In this document: piece after piece, positions 9,421-19,166 of the stretch
Position numbering within the stretch: position 1 is the stretch's first letter
Layout: each line of letters starts with the position of its first letter
Origin: an uncultured Bacteroidales bacterium
GTDB taxonomy: Bacteria > Bacteroidota > Bacteroidia > Bacteroidales > Bacteroidaceae
Reading direction: 5' to 3'
Assembly: GCA_902779845.1 (NCBI GenBank)
Contig: CACZCZ010000026.1
Span: forward strand, 1 to 56,855
DNA: 56,855 nucleotides
Notes under the pieces: model-generated
Databases searched by the model: none
The model's input: only the letters and a program-made list of their open reading frames with translations
What the model was told of the DNA's origin: nothing
Program-made: the position numbers and the translations under genes

Positions 9421-11301
9421 CTACCCTGCCCTTTCTGAGAGTTCAAGCCAGCGCATTTCGGCGGCATCGAGTTCTTCTTGGAGGATGGGGAGGCGTTTGC
9501 TCTTGGCGGTGAGGTCATCGATGGAGAGGGTGCCGCTGCAGAGGGCGCTTTCGAGTTCTTTTTTCTCTGCTTCGAGAGCTGCAATGGTGGCTTCGAGGGC
9601 TTCAAACTCGCGCTTTTCTTTGTAGGAAAGGCGAAGACCCACCCCCCGACCCCTCCCGTCAGGGAGGGGGGAAGACCCCTCTAAATCTACCCGTAAGGGG
9701 AGACTTGCAACTCCTTTAGCCGCTTTCCCCATACATTTCTTCGCGCCAGCCCTCTCCCCGCCCTCACGGGAGGGGCTGGAGGTGGGGCTGTTCTTCTCCC
9801 ATTCCCTATACTGTGTATAATTCCCTGGGAAATCTTTGATAACGCCATCGCCTTTGAAGACGAGGAGGTGGTCAACGACTTTGTCCATGAAGTAGCGGTC
9901 GTGGCTGACAACGATGACGCAGCCCTTGAAGTTCTTGAGGTAGTCCTCGAGGATGTTCAGTGTCACGATGTCGAGGTCGTTAGTGGGCTCGTCGAGAATG
10001 AGGAAGTTGGGGTTCTGCATCAGCACGGTGCAGAGGTAGAGGCGCCGCCGCTCGCCGCCCGAGAGTTTGTAGATATAATTCTGCTGTTGCAGGGGTGTGA
10101 ACAGGAAGTGCTGCAGGAACTGCATCGCGGTGAGATGGCGACCGCCGCCGAGATCCACGTATTCCGCTATCTGCCGTACGGCATCGATGACCTTCATCTC
10201 CTGATTGAACTGCATCCCTTCTTGCGAGAAATAGCCAAAGCGCACGGTCTCGCCCACGACGAAGCGCCCGCTGTCAGGCTGCACCAATCCCAGCAACATC
10301 TTGATGAACGTGCTCTTGCCCGTTCCGTTGGCGCCTACGATGCCCATCTTCTCATAACGCGAGAAGTTGTAGTAGAAATCCTTCAGGATGACGCGCTCCG
10401 TGGAATTCGGGTCGTCGGGGCGTGGCGGGAACGTCTTGCTGACATACTGCGCCTCGAAGATCTTGGAACCGATGTAGGTGCTATTCACCTGCAGCGACAC
10501 CTTCTCCTCGGTGATGCGCTGTTTGGCTACGCGTTCGAGGTCGTAGAAGGCATCCTCGCGCGAACGAGCCTTGTGGCCGCGTGCTTGGGGCATCCGTCGC
10601 ATCCACTCCAACTCACTCCTATATAAATTATTCGCGCGCGCGATGGTTGCGTTGGTCACGTCGATGCGCTCTTGCCGCTTTTCAAGATAGTAGGCATAAT
10701 TGCCGCGATAGGTGTAGAGTGTCTCGTTGTCCAGCTCCAGAATGAGCGAGCAGACACGGTCGAGGAAATAGCGGTCGTGGGTCACCATGAGCACCGTCAT
10801 ACTCGACCGCGAGAGATAAGTCTCCAGCCATTCAATCATCTGAAGGTCAAGATGGTTTGTGGGCTCGTCGAGGATGAGGAGGTCCGGTTCCTGACACAGC
10901 ACGTTGGCCAGCGCCACACGCTTGAGTTGTCCTCCAGAGAGGTGGCTGATGGGCTGTGCATGGTCTGTGATTTTCAGCTTTGTCAGATACTCCTGAATGC
11001 GCCGCGGTTCCTCCTTGCAATGCCAAAGGCAAGCCTCCATCACGGTCATGTCCTTGGGGTAAGTGGGCGTCTGCTCGAGATAGGCCACACGCAGGTCACG
11101 CCGATAGGTGATGGTGCCGCCCTCAGGTTCCTCATGTCCTGCCAGGATGTTCAGCAGCGAGGTCTTGCCAGTTCCGTTCTGCGCTATCAGTCCCACGTGC
11201 TGCCCCTCGGCAATGCCAAAGCTGATATCGTGGAAGAGCGTCTTGTCGCCAACAGAAAAAGTGAGGTTGTCAACCTGCAAATAAGGGTTCACGAGTGCCA
11301 T
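9421..11301 (-). CDS. ABC-F family ATPase (Uup/YbiT-like)
   Basis: A soluble tandem ATPase of 626 residues from the ATG at 11301 (MALVNPYLQVDNL). The frame extends further upstream, but that stretch is the divergent promoter region. First ABC domain: Walker A AQNGTGKTS, signature LSGGQLKR. Second: GANGTGKST, signature LSGGERRR, Walker B FLILDEPTNDLD. The family acts on translating ribosomes. The linker between the second ATPase and the C-terminal coiled coil (EFEALEATIAALEAEKKELE) is expanded by about 45 residues encoded by two palindromic elements (NSPTSSPSREGGERAG ... SSPLPDGRGRGVGL). A weak -7 box (TACTTTCG) lies near 11320. It is divergent from rho. Confidence 0.93.
   Translation of the reverse strand: MALVNPYLQVDNLTFSVGDKTLFHDISFGIAEGQHVGLIAQNGTGKTSLLNILAGHEEPEGGTITYRRDLRVAYLEQTPTYPKDMTVMEACLWHCKEEPRRIQEYLTKLKITDHAQPISHLSGGQLKRVALANVLCQEPDLLILDEPTNHLDLQMIEWLETYLSRSSMTVLMVTHDRYFLDRVCSLILELDNETLYTYRGNYAYYLEKRQERIDVTNATIARANNLYRSELEWMRRMPQARGHKARSREDAFYDLERVAKQRITEEKVSLQVNSTYIGSKIFEAQYVSKTFPPRPDDPNSTERVILKDFYYNFSRYEKMGIVGANGTGKSTFIKMLLGLVQPDSGRFVVGETVRFGYFSQEGMQFNQEMKVIDAVRQIAEYVDLGGGRHLTAMQFLQHFLFTPLQQQNYIYKLSGGERRRLYLCTVLMQNPNFLILDEPTNDLDIVTLNILEDYLKNFKGCVIVVSHDRYFMDKVVDHLLVFKGDGVIKDFPGNYTQYREWEKNSPTSSPSREGGERAGAKKCMGKAAKGVASLPLRVDLEGSSPLPDGRGRGVGLRLSYKEKREFEALEATIAALEAEKKELESALCSGTLSIDDLTAKSKRLPILQEELDAAEMRWLELSERAG
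9634..9680. repeat. Palindromic GC-rich element in the ABC-F gene, copy 1
   Basis: Core CCCCTCCCGTCAGGGAGGGG preceded by GACCCACCCCCC. On the coding (minus) strand it is read as SSPLPDGRGRGVGL without a stop. Confidence 0.8.
9746..9800. repeat. Palindromic GC-rich element in the ABC-F gene, copy 2
   Basis: CGCCAGCCCTCTCCCCGCC followed by CTCACGGGAGGGGCTGG and GGTGGGGCT. It is read on the minus strand as SPTSSPSREGGERAG. It is 65 bases from copy 1, in the other reading phase. Confidence 0.75.
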
Positions 11302-11346
11302 AGGTGATGAATTTTGGTGCGAAAGTAAGAAAAAAGCATGAAAAAC

Positions 11347-11377
11347 TTTGCTGAATGGACGGAAATCGTTACCTTTG
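11347..11377 (+). promoter_or_regulatory. Bacteroidetes promoter of rho
   Basis: TTTG at 11347-11350 and TACCTTTG at 11370-11377 have 19 bases between them, the usual spacing. This gives a leader of about 65 bases before the rho ATG at 11450. Confidence 0.75.
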
Positions 11378-11449
11378 CACTCGATTTTTGGAGAGTTACC
11401 CTGCAAAAAGCGGTTAACTCCTTCTTATTTCCTCTTATTTACTTTATTT

Positions 11450-13351
11450 ATGCACACGAAAAGTGACCTCGAAGCATTGAGCATCGAGCAGTTGAATGAA
11501 ATTGCACATTCATTGAACATATCCACGAAAGCGGATACGCCCAAGTTGAATATCATCTATAGTATTATTGAAGCCGAACTGGCTCAAGGTACGCCCGCTG
11601 TCCCTGAAGAGAAGACGGCAAAGAAACGTGGCCGCAAGCCCAAGGCTGAGAAGGAAGCCGAGGAGAAGGCGGAAGCTGAAGCCGTTGCCCCCGAACAGGA
11701 GAAGGCGACCTCCAAGCGCAAGAGCTCCAAGAAGGCTGAGAAGGAAGCCACGAAGCAGCCCGAGGAGCAGAAGCCCGCTGAGCAAGCCAAGGAAGAGGCC
11801 GCAGCCGTCGAAGCCACCGAGAAGCCCGCTCCCAAGAAGCGTGGCCGCAAGTCGAAGGCTGAGAAGGAAGCCGAGGCCGCTGCGCAGCAAGCTCAGGAGT
11901 TGGCTCTCTTCCCCGAAACGGACGACGAGGCTGCTGCCAACGCTGAACAGCCTGAACAGACAGCCCCTGCCGAGACCTCAGAAACGCCCGTAGAGGGCAC
12001 CACCGAGGAGTATGTGATGCCTACCCCCGAAGAGGTCGAAGCCTTCTTCAATGCCGACGAGCCCGATTTCGTCATACTCAAGTCCATTCCCGAAGGCGGA
12101 AACATCGCCCCTGAACCCGCATACACCCCAGAGGCCGAGATGCCACAGTACATCGAGAACCTCACGGACATTGCAGCCACAAGTAAGCCCCAGGCAAAGC
12201 ATCGCGAGGAAGCAGCCCCCGCCCCCTATGACTTCAGCGATATGGTGAAGACGGAAGGCGTATTGGAAGTGACCCCCGACGGATGGGGTTTCCTGCGTTC
12301 CAGCGACTACAACTACCTCCCCAGCCCCGATGACGTCTATCTTAGCCAACAGCAGATCAAGCAGTATGGGCTGAAGACCGGTGATGTCGTCGAAGGCAAC
12401 GTGAGGCCGCCATTGGAGGGTGAGAAATACTTCCCCCTCACGAGCGTGACCAGCGTGAATGGCTGTAATCCCGCTCGCATCCGCGACCGTCAGGCCTTTG
12501 AGCACTTGACACCGCTGTTCCCCGACGAGAAATTCACGCTCTGCCGCGGCTATAACGACCCCACCAGCGTGCGCGTCGTGGATCTCTTCTCCCCTATCGG
12601 TAAAGGCCAGCGCGCCCTCATCGTGGCACAGCCTAAGACGGGTAAGACCATCCTCATGAAGGAGATTGCCAACGCCATCGCTGCCAACCACCCCGAAGCC
12701 TATCTGATGATGTTGCTCATCGACGAACGTCCCGAAGAGGTGACGGATATGGCCCGCAGCGTCAACGCCGAGGTCATCGCCTCCACCTTCGACGAGCCTG
12801 CCGACCGCCACGTGAAGATTGCCGGCATCGTGCTGGAGAAAGCCAAGCGCATGGTCGAGTGTGGCCACGACGTGGTCATCTTCCTCGACAGCATCACACG
12901 TCTGGCCCGTGCTTACAACACCGCAGCTCCTGCCAGCGGCAAGATTCTCACCGGCGGTGTCGATGCTAACGCCCTGCAGAAGCCCAAGCGCTTCTTTGGT
13001 GCAGCACGTAACATCGAGGGCGGCGGTTCGCTCACCATCATCGCCACAGCCCTCATCGACACAGGCAGCAAGATGGACGAAGTCATCTTCGAGGAGTTCA
13101 AGGGCACCGGTAACATGGAACTGCAGCTCGACCGCACACTGGCCAACAAGCGCATCTTCCCTGCCGTGAACATCGTAGCCAGCAGCACACGTCGCGACGA
13201 CCTGCTCCACGACAAGACCACCCTCGACCGTATGTGGATTCTCCGCAAGTTCCTCGCCGACATGAATCCGCTGGAGGCCATGAACGAGCTCAAGAGCCGC
13301 CTCGAGGGCACCAAGACCAATGAAGAATTCCTCATCTCCATGAACTCCTAA
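11450..13351 (+). CDS. rho: Transcription termination factor Rho
   Basis: 633 residues from the ATG at 11450, chosen because the promoter TACCTTTG at 11370-11377 lies after the longest-frame start. The order is: a short helical N-terminal piece ([19 protein letters not shown]); about 180 residues of Lys/Glu/Ala-rich low complexity with two KKRGRK(P/S)K motifs like AT-hooks; then the RNA-binding domain ([20 protein letters not shown]) and hexameric ATPase with Walker A QPKTGKT and Walker [17 protein letters not shown]. Rho unwinds nascent RNA to end transcription. The extension is common in Bacteroidetes Rho but long here. A terminator hairpin follows. Confidence 0.97.
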   Translation: MHTKSDLEALSIEQLNEIAHSLNISTKADTPKLNIIYSIIEAELAQGTPAVPEEKTAKKRGRKPKAEKEAEEKAEAEAVAPEQEKATSKRKSSKKAEKEATKQPEEQKPAEQAKEEAAAVEATEKPAPKKRGRKSKAEKEAEAAAQQAQELALFPETDDEAAANAEQPEQTAPAETSETPVEGTTEEYVMPTPEEVEAFFNADEPDFVILKSIPEGGNIAPEPAYTPEAEMPQYIENLTDIAATSKPQAKHREEAAPAPYDFSDMVKTEGVLEVTPDGWGFLRSSDYNYLPSPDDVYLSQQQIKQYGLKTGDVVEGNVRPPLEGEKYFPLTSVTSVNGCNPARIRDRQAFEHLTPLFPDEKFTLCRGYNDPTSVRVVDLFSPIGKGQRALIVAQPKTGKTILMKEIANAIAANHPEAYLMMLLIDERPEEVTDMARSVNAEVIASTFDEPADRHVKIAGIVLEKAKRMVECGHDVVIFLDSITRLARAYNTAAPASGKILTGGVDANALQKPKRFFGAARNIEGGGSLTIIATALIDTGSKMDEVIFEEFKGTGNMELQLDRTLANKRIFPAVNIVASSTRRDDLLHDKTTLDRMWILRKFLADMNPLEAMNELKSRLEGTKTNEEFLISMNS

Positions 13352-13382
13352 CCCCAGCACTCTTAACCCATCATCCCCATAC

Positions 13383-13416
13383 AGCAAGCCCACCTCCCTA
13401 CCGAGGCGGGCTTGCT
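13383..13416 (+). terminator. Hairpin after rho
   Basis: AGCAAGCCC and GGGCTTGCT form a 9-bp stem around a 16-base loop, followed by TTTAG. It lies between rho and the convergent FadL-like gene and may serve both. Confidence 0.65.
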
Positions 13417-13463
13417 TTAGCTAATCAGGCTTCGAACTCGCGTAGAACTTGTTCTGAACTCGA

Positions 13464-15122
13464 TTAGAATTCGTAGCCGAGGGTGAGGGTGATATCGTGG
13501 CGGTCGAGGTTGACCTCAACAGGGCGCAGAGCTGTGGCCTCTGTGATGAACTGTGCCTCGGGCGCCATTGCAGTCTGATAGTAGTCATCGAAGGCATAGA
13601 AATCGCCCTTCTGCATGCGGTACTTGTAAGCCAGGTTGGCGTAGAAGCCCTTGATGTGGTAGCCCAAGCCGAAGGAGAAGATGTTCGTGGTGCCCAGGTT
13701 GATGTACTCTGTCCCCACGACTTTGTTCATGGCGTAGGAGTCGATGCTCTGGTCGTAGCGTCCGTTGGACTTGAAGGGCTTGCTGTAGAAGTTGTAGCCG
13801 GCACGCAGCGAGAGGTGGTCTGTAGGCATCACCTCCAAGCCGACACGCACGTTGTGAATGCCCTGAGTGATATTCTTCGTCATCGTGTTCATCGCCTTGT
13901 CCTGATCGGTGGAGATGCTGGGCTCGTCATACTTGCCACGGCTCTCGTAGGTGGGATAACCCATCTTGGTGTAGTTGTTCATCGAGTACTCGTACTCCAC
14001 ATCCCAAGCCACCATACCTGCGTGGACATCGGCGAGGCTGACACGGAACTTCCAAGGCGTGTAAACATTGAACTCCATGTAGTTGTTGTCGGGGCTGTCA
14101 TAGGCTACGTAGTTTCCTTTGCCACCTTGATAGTTGTAGTCGTACTGCTCGGAGCCGGGAATAACCTGCCCTGTGTTCTGGAACTTGCTCCACACGGTCC
14201 AGTAGGTGTCCTTCTGCTTCATGGTGTACCACGTGGGAGTCTCCACGGCGATACCAAAGCGGAAGGGGTTGTCTTCGATGGGGCTGATGATCGTTCCGAC
14301 CTTGAAGTTCAGGCCTACGCCGCTCACCTTCTTCCACCATTCGAGGGTGTAGTCTTGAATGCCGCCCTTGTCATCGGGCAAATATTCCAGAGCACCATTC
14401 ACTACGTGAGCGCCATCGCGGAACTCTGCATAGGAACCTTCGCTCTTGAAATTCAGAATGTCGATGCCGAAGGTGGCACCCCAATAGATGCGTTCGTTGA
14501 CGGCACCCGAAACGTTGAGGTCGAGGGCATAGAGGTTACCGCTTGTCGTGCGGTAGTAAGAATTGTCATTCGCACGATAGAGGTAGAAGGAGCCATCGGG
14601 CTTATAGACGTCATACAATCCCATATAGCCAGTGCAAGCAGGCAGAGCACCCTTCTGGGAATAGCCGATGGAGGCCAGGCCTGCGAACTGGGCTGCTTGC
14701 GAGAGGCCGCCGAGATTCTTGTTCTCAGCAATCATGGAACGGTAGTAGCCGAGTTTCTTCTGTAAATTCAAGGCGAAGTTAACACGGTTCTCATCGCTCG
14801 TGGGCAGTACCACCACGAAGCCAACCTGGTCGAAGCTGTAGCGAGCACGGCTGTCACCGTCGATAGGGTTGGCAGCCTGAATGGCGGCACCCATACCGAT
14901 GCTGGCCCAACTGCGGTTGAAGCCGCCGATGCCGGCCGGGTTGTTGGAGATGCCGGAGATCTCGCCGCCGAGAGCACCTACGGCACCACCCATACCAATG
15001 TAGCGTGCTGTGCCGTGAATGTCAGACGCGTTCGTCATCAGGTCATTGGTGTAGGTGTCCTGTGCCATCAACACTTGAGCGCAGGCCAGAAACACGATTG
15101 TAAGGGATAATATCTTTTTCAT
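13464..15122 (-). CDS. FadL/OmpP1-like outer-membrane beta-barrel protein
   Basis: 552 residues with a cleavable signal (MKKILSLTIVFLACAQVLMAQ). The N-terminal plug-like motif RYIGMGGAVGALGGEISGISNNPAG is typical of the OmpP1/FadL/TodX superfamily. Alternating hydrophobic strands continue to the final aromatic residue (TLTLGYEF), as expected for a barrel. Members carry hydrophobic compounds across the outer membrane; the ligand here is unknown. It follows the Tyr/Trp-rich protein gene on the same strand after a 102-base repeat spacer with no promoter box visible, so the two are probably co-transcribed. Confidence 0.85.
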   Translation of the reverse strand: MKKILSLTIVFLACAQVLMAQDTYTNDLMTNASDIHGTARYIGMGGAVGALGGEISGISNNPAGIGGFNRSWASIGMGAAIQAANPIDGDSRARYSFDQVGFVVVLPTSDENRVNFALNLQKKLGYYRSMIAENKNLGGLSQAAQFAGLASIGYSQKGALPACTGYMGLYDVYKPDGSFYLYRANDNSYYRTTSGNLYALDLNVSGAVNERIYWGATFGIDILNFKSEGSYAEFRDGAHVVNGALEYLPDDKGGIQDYTLEWWKKVSGVGLNFKVGTIISPIEDNPFRFGIAVETPTWYTMKQKDTYWTVWSKFQNTGQVIPGSEQYDYNYQGGKGNYVAYDSPDNNYMEFNVYTPWKFRVSLADVHAGMVAWDVEYEYSMNNYTKMGYPTYESRGKYDEPSISTDQDKAMNTMTKNITQGIHNVRVGLEVMPTDHLSLRAGYNFYSKPFKSNGRYDQSIDSYAMNKVVGTEYINLGTTNIFSFGLGYHIKGFYANLAYKYRMQKGDFYAFDDYYQTAMAPEAQFITEATALRPVEVNLDRHDITLTLGYEF

Positions 15123-15135
15123 TTCAAGAGCTTTT

Positions 15136-15186
15136 TCGTTATGTCGGTTATCGTTATTACGTTATAACGTTACTTCGTTATTTCGA
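15136..15186. repeat. CGTTAT-type low-complexity repeat
   Basis: Repeats of CGTTAT, TCGTTATTACGTTATAACG and TTACTTCGTTATTTCGA fill the spacer before the FadL-like gene. The same family occurs at 28002-28030, 50144-50193 and 51351-51412, always just upstream of a gene start within an apparent operon. Confidence 0.6.
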
Positions 15187-15224
15187 CGGTGTCAATATTT
15201 CAAGATTTCAATCCTTAAATTTCA

Positions 15225-16226
15225 TTATCTACCGCGGCCGCCACCGCCACCACGTGAACCGCCTGTGAAGCCGCCGCCACCGCCGCCGGAACGGGAACCG
15301 CCGAAGCTGCCGCCGCCGAAGCTGCTGCCACTGCTGCGCGTGCTGCCGGAATAGGACGGTGAACTACTGCGGGAAGAGGCTCCGCTGAACGTTGAGCTGC
15401 TGCGAGCAGAGGAACTGGAGGAAGAGCGAGCGGGAGCGCTGACCGTGGAGCGCGACGAGCCATAGCCCGAGCGGCTGCTGGCAGCACCTGTGACACGGCC
15501 ACCGGTGAAGCCTGTGTTGCGACCGCCATAGTAGCGGCTGTTACCGCGGTTCGAACCAGCCATGCGACCCGTCTGACCAGGACGGCGACCGCTGTTCGTG
15601 ACATAATCACGGGGGTGACCGCCGCCATGATGGTAGTAGCCGCCATGGTAGTAAGGACGGTGCCAGCCATAATAGCCATAGCCGCGGTAGCCATACCAGT
15701 AGGGATCGTAGTAGGCGCCATAGTAGCCCCAGTAAGGACGGCTCCAACCATAATACCAGTACCAGTCATCCCAGTAGAACGGGTCGAGGATGCTCCAGTA
15801 GAACGGCGAACAGTAGATGCTGGAATAGCCGAAGCGCCCTACCCTGCGCGACAGCGCATAGTCCTCGCCATCGGAATAGCCTTCGTTGTAACCTTTAGAA
15901 TAGAGATCCGTCAGCTGCCCCTGTGTGACAGCAAGATAAGTGGTGTCCATGGGATAAGCAAGGGAGTCCGCCTGAGCCGTATAGCGGGGACCACGGCGGT
16001 TGTACTCGTCAACATCACGCACAGGACCGCTCGTCACAGGCAACTCATTGTCATCGGCATAGATGATTTCCACGTTCGAAGGAGCTGCAGCAGCCTGCGT
16101 CGCAATGATCCGTTCAACCTTCGCCTTGCTCTTCTTCGAAGACATGGAATACATGCCACTCTGCCCCCACATCGTGAGCGGCAAACTCAGCAGCAATGCT
16201 GCCCATAATACTCGATTGTTCTTCAT
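15225..16226 (-). CDS. Exported Tyr/Trp-rich and Gly/Ser/Arg-rich protein, unknown function
   Basis: 333 residues: signal peptide (LLLSLPLTMWGQ), a middle part of normal composition (about 25-150), and a block of Tyr/Trp/Gly (about 140-205, e.g. YWDDWYWYYGWSRPYWGYY). A His/Gly patch follows, then about 120 residues of low-complexity Ser/Arg/Gly ending in GGGGR repeats. The composition suggests an exposed or matrix-like protein rather than an enzyme. I recognise no catalytic family. A CAAAAGTA (minus-strand TACTTTTG) box lies about 30 bases before the start, and the FadL-like gene follows. Confidence 0.75.
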   Translation of the reverse strand: MKNNRVLWAALLLSLPLTMWGQSGMYSMSSKKSKAKVERIIATQAAAAPSNVEIIYADDNELPVTSGPVRDVDEYNRRGPRYTAQADSLAYPMDTTYLAVTQGQLTDLYSKGYNEGYSDGEDYALSRRVGRFGYSSIYCSPFYWSILDPFYWDDWYWYYGWSRPYWGYYGAYYDPYWYGYRGYGYYGWHRPYYHGGYYHHGGGHPRDYVTNSGRRPGQTGRMAGSNRGNSRYYGGRNTGFTGGRVTGAASSRSGYGSSRSTVSAPARSSSSSSARSSSTFSGASSRSSSPSYSGSTRSSGSSFGGGSFGGSRSGGGGGGFTGGSRGGGGGRGR

Positions 16227-16255
16227 ATTGCTTTTGTTTTAACGTTTCGATGGTG

Positions 16256-16263
16256 CAAAAGTA
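16256..16263 (-). promoter_or_regulatory. -7 box for the leftward exported-protein operon
   Basis: TACTTTTG on the minus strand, 30 bases upstream of the ATG at 16226. The -33 box is weak. Confidence 0.5.
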
Positions 16264-16405
16264 GTCTCTTTTTATGAGATGAAAAAGGGGAAAAACCTAC
16301 TTCTACGGGTGAAATCCCTATCATTTTTCTATGCAAAGATAGACATTGTTACGCGCGCAGGCAAATAAATAAGGTGAAATTTTCGTGAAGAAGCAATTTT
16401 TTGTG

Positions 16406-16443
16406 TACCTTTGCACCCGATTAGCGGACATCCTTGTGTCCGA
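16406..16443 (+). promoter_or_regulatory. -7 box and leader hairpin of fabD
   Basis: TACCTTTG at 16406-16413 fits TAnnTTTG. The leader then has a small hairpin, CGGACA/TGTCCG at 16426-16443, before the fabD ATG at 16496. There is no U-run, so it is not an obvious terminator. Confidence 0.55.
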
Positions 16444-16495
16444 CAACATGTAAAGAACCTAATTTATAATAACGTATAACAACGAACAAAAGACA

Positions 16496-17398
16496 ATGAA
16501 AGCATTTGTTTTCCCCGGTCAGGGTGCCCAGTTCCCCGGTATGGGCAAAGATTTGTATGAGAACAACGCCGAAGCCAAGGCTCTTTTTGACAAAGCTAAC
16601 GATATTCTCGGTTTTGAGATTACGAAGATTATGTTCGAGGGCACAGCCGACGAACTGAAACAGACGAAGGTCACGCAACCTGCTGTGTTCCTGCACTCCG
16701 TCATCACTGCCATCTGCCTGGGCGACAAGTTCCAACCCGACATGGTAGGCGGTCACTCGCTGGGTGAGTTCAGCGCATTGGTGGCAGCCGGTGCTCTCTC
16801 CTTCGAGGATGGTCTGCGTCTGGTCAGCGCCCGTGCTCAGGCCATGCAGAAAGCCTGCGAGGCTCAGCCCTCCACAATGGCAGCCATCATCGGCCTGCCT
16901 GACGATGCTGTTGAGCAGATCTGTGCCGAGGTGTCTGCCGAGGGCGGCGTCTGCGTACCGGCCAACTACAACAACCCCGGCCAGCTGGTCATCAGCGGTA
17001 ACGTGGAGGCCATCACTGCCGCTTGCGAGAAGTTGAAGGCTGCCGGCGCCAAGCGTGCCCTGCCCCTGGCAGTGGGCGGCGCCTTCCACAGCCCCCTGAT
17101 GCAGCCCGCCAAGGACGAACTGCAGGCAGCCATCGAAGCCACCGAGTTCCATACACCCAACTGCCCCGTTTATCAGAACGTGGACGGTCTGGCACACATC
17201 GAACCTGCCGAGATCAAGGCAAACCTCATCGCACAGCTAACCGCCAGCGTGCGCTGGACTCAGGAGGTGCAGGCCATGTTGGCCGCCGGCGCTACGGAAT
17301 TCACCGAGTGCGGTCCCGGCAAGGCGCTGCAAGGTATGATTTCCAAGATAGCCAAGGATGTCGAGGGCATTGTCATACGCAGTGCCGCTGACCTCTAA
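16496..17398 (+). CDS. fabD: Malonyl-CoA:ACP transacylase
   Basis: 300 residues, normal for FabD. It starts KAFVFPGQGAQFPGMG and carries the active-site motif GGHSLGEFSALVAAGAL with the acyl-accepting Ser, TKVTQPAVF (Gln region), and the catalytic His in GGAFHSPLM. The enzyme moves malonyl from CoA to acyl carrier protein for fatty-acid synthesis in the cytoplasm. It has its own TACCTTTG promoter. The GH13 gene starts 45 bases later with no promoter box between and may be read through from here. Confidence 0.96.
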   Translation: MKAFVFPGQGAQFPGMGKDLYENNAEAKALFDKANDILGFEITKIMFEGTADELKQTKVTQPAVFLHSVITAICLGDKFQPDMVGGHSLGEFSALVAAGALSFEDGLRLVSARAQAMQKACEAQPSTMAAIIGLPDDAVEQICAEVSAEGGVCVPANYNNPGQLVISGNVEAITAACEKLKAAGAKRALPLAVGGAFHSPLMQPAKDELQAAIEATEFHTPNCPVYQNVDGLAHIEPAEIKANLIAQLTASVRWTQEVQAMLAAGATEFTECGPGKALQGMISKIAKDVEGIVIRSAADL

Positions 17399-17443
17399 GC
17401 TACCAAGCCCCTAGTCCTAAGCTTTTAAGCCCCGCTCTCCCCC

Positions 17444-19138
17444 ATGCAGAACAAGCCCATCATCTATCAAGTCTTCACACGCCTCTTTGGCAGTGACAAG
17501 AACGTGAACCAGCCCAATGGTGACCGCAACGTCAACGGTTGCGGCACCATGACGGCTTTTACGCCTGCGGCATTGGCCGAGATCAAGGCGCTGGGAGCCA
17601 CACACATCTGGTACACCGGCATCATCGAACATGCCACGCAGACCGACTACTCAGCCTATGGCATCACACACGACCATCATGCCGTTGTCAAAGGCAAGGC
17701 AGGCTCGGCCTACGCCATCAAGGACTACTACGATGTAGATCCTGACATAGCGACCACTGTGCCGGCTCGCATGAGGGAGTTCGAGGATCTTCTGCTGCGC
17801 TCACACAGAGCCAACCTCAAGGTCATCATTGACTTCGTGCCCAATCACGTAGCACGACAGTACCACAGCGATGCCTGTCCTGAGGGCGTAGAAGATCTGG
17901 GGGCTGCGGACGACACCACGAAGCATTTCTCTGCGCAGAACAACTTCTACTACTTCCCCGGCGAGCAGTTCCAAGCTGACTTCGACCTGCAGCAGGACGA
18001 AGATGCGCCCTACATAGAGAACCCGGCTCGCGCCACTGGCAACGATGTCTTCTCCAGCTTCGCAGGACACAACGACTGGTATGAGACCGTGAAACTCAAC
18101 TATGGCGTTGACTACACCGCTGGCCGCGTGACAAACTTTGAACCCATTCCTTCGACCTGGGAGAAGATGTTGAACATCTTGCTCTTTTGGGCTGGAAAGG
18201 GTGTCGATGGTTTCCGCTGCGACATGGCTGAGATGGTGCCCGCCGAGTTCTGGGGTTGGGCCATTCCACAGGTGAAAGCCCGCTACGAAAGCATCATCTT
18301 CATTGCCGAAGTCTATAACCCCGCAGAATACCACAGATATATCTACGACGGTCATTTCGACTACCTCTACGACAAAGTAGGGCTTTATGACACGCTGCGT
18401 GCTGTCACCTGCGGCTATGCCAACGCCAGTGCTATCACAGGCTGCTGGCAGGCTCTCGACGACATCCGCCCACACATGCTCTCCTTCCTGGAGAACCACG
18501 ATGAGCAACGCCTTGCATCGGACTTCTTCGCTGGCAATCCGCTGAAAGGACGTGCACCGATGCTCGTGGCTGCCACCTTCAGCACTGGCCCCGTCATGCT
18601 CTATTTCGGTCAGGAACTGGGCGAGCGCGGAATGGACAGCGAAGGCTTCAGCGGCTGCGATGGTCGCACCACAATCTTCGACTACTGGACCGTTGACACC
18701 ATCAGCCGTTGGCGCAACAAAGGGGCTTTTGACGGTTCAAGGCTAACCCCACAAGAGATTGAGCTACAGTCCTTCTACAAGACATTGCTCAACCTTTGCT
18801 CTAACGAGATAGCTATCCAGCAGGGCGAATTCTATGATCTGATGTATGTGAACCCGCCCAGCGAGCATTTCAATCCCAACAAGCAGTATGCTTTCCTGCG
18901 CCACTCCGAGCGCACGACCTTACTGATTGTTGCCAACTTCGACAGCGAACCGGCGGCCATTGATGTTCAGATCCCGGAACACGTCTTCAAGTTCTATCGC
19001 ATGAACAAGAGACGTCGCCTGCGCGCTATCGACCTTCTGACAGGAAAGGCACACTCCATCTGTTTCACGTCTGAGCTACCCACTCATGTGGAGGTGCCCG
19101 CATACGGCGGCGTCATCCTGAAATTCAAGACCATCTGA
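17444..19138 (+). CDS. GH13 alpha-glucan-active hydrolase (alpha-amylase family)
   Basis: 564 residues with no signal peptide, so probably cytoplasmic. A TIM barrel carries the GH13 signature regions: DFVPNHVAR (region I); GFRCDMAEM with nucleophile Asp about 260; FIAEVYNP with acid Glu about 289; and ENHDEQ with Asp about 353. A C-terminal beta domain closes it (VEVPAYGGVILKF). It likely cleaves or rearranges alpha-1,4-glucans or maltodextrins; the exact specificity cannot be read. A branching-enzyme gene, though broken, lies at 36-38 kb. The SLC13 permease starts 28 bases downstream. Confidence 0.9.
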   Translation: MQNKPIIYQVFTRLFGSDKNVNQPNGDRNVNGCGTMTAFTPAALAEIKALGATHIWYTGIIEHATQTDYSAYGITHDHHAVVKGKAGSAYAIKDYYDVDPDIATTVPARMREFEDLLLRSHRANLKVIIDFVPNHVARQYHSDACPEGVEDLGAADDTTKHFSAQNNFYYFPGEQFQADFDLQQDEDAPYIENPARATGNDVFSSFAGHNDWYETVKLNYGVDYTAGRVTNFEPIPSTWEKMLNILLFWAGKGVDGFRCDMAEMVPAEFWGWAIPQVKARYESIIFIAEVYNPAEYHRYIYDGHFDYLYDKVGLYDTLRAVTCGYANASAITGCWQALDDIRPHMLSFLENHDEQRLASDFFAGNPLKGRAPMLVAATFSTGPVMLYFGQELGERGMDSEGFSGCDGRTTIFDYWTVDTISRWRNKGAFDGSRLTPQEIELQSFYKTLLNLCSNEIAIQQGEFYDLMYVNPPSEHFNPNKQYAFLRHSERTTLLIVANFDSEPAAIDVQIPEHVFKFYRMNKRRRLRAIDLLTGKAHSICFTSELPTHVEVPAYGGVILKFKTI

Positions 19139-19166
19139 TTCACTTCCCACGTTCACAAAGGCTGAC

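Noticed and set aside
11978-13393. A 471-codon antisense frame over rho
   Set aside because: Shadow of the conserved Rho ATPase frame; no promoter or family features.
13497-14765. A 422-codon frame antisense to the FadL-like gene
   Set aside because: Shadow frame with Val/Ile/Glu bias and no motif.
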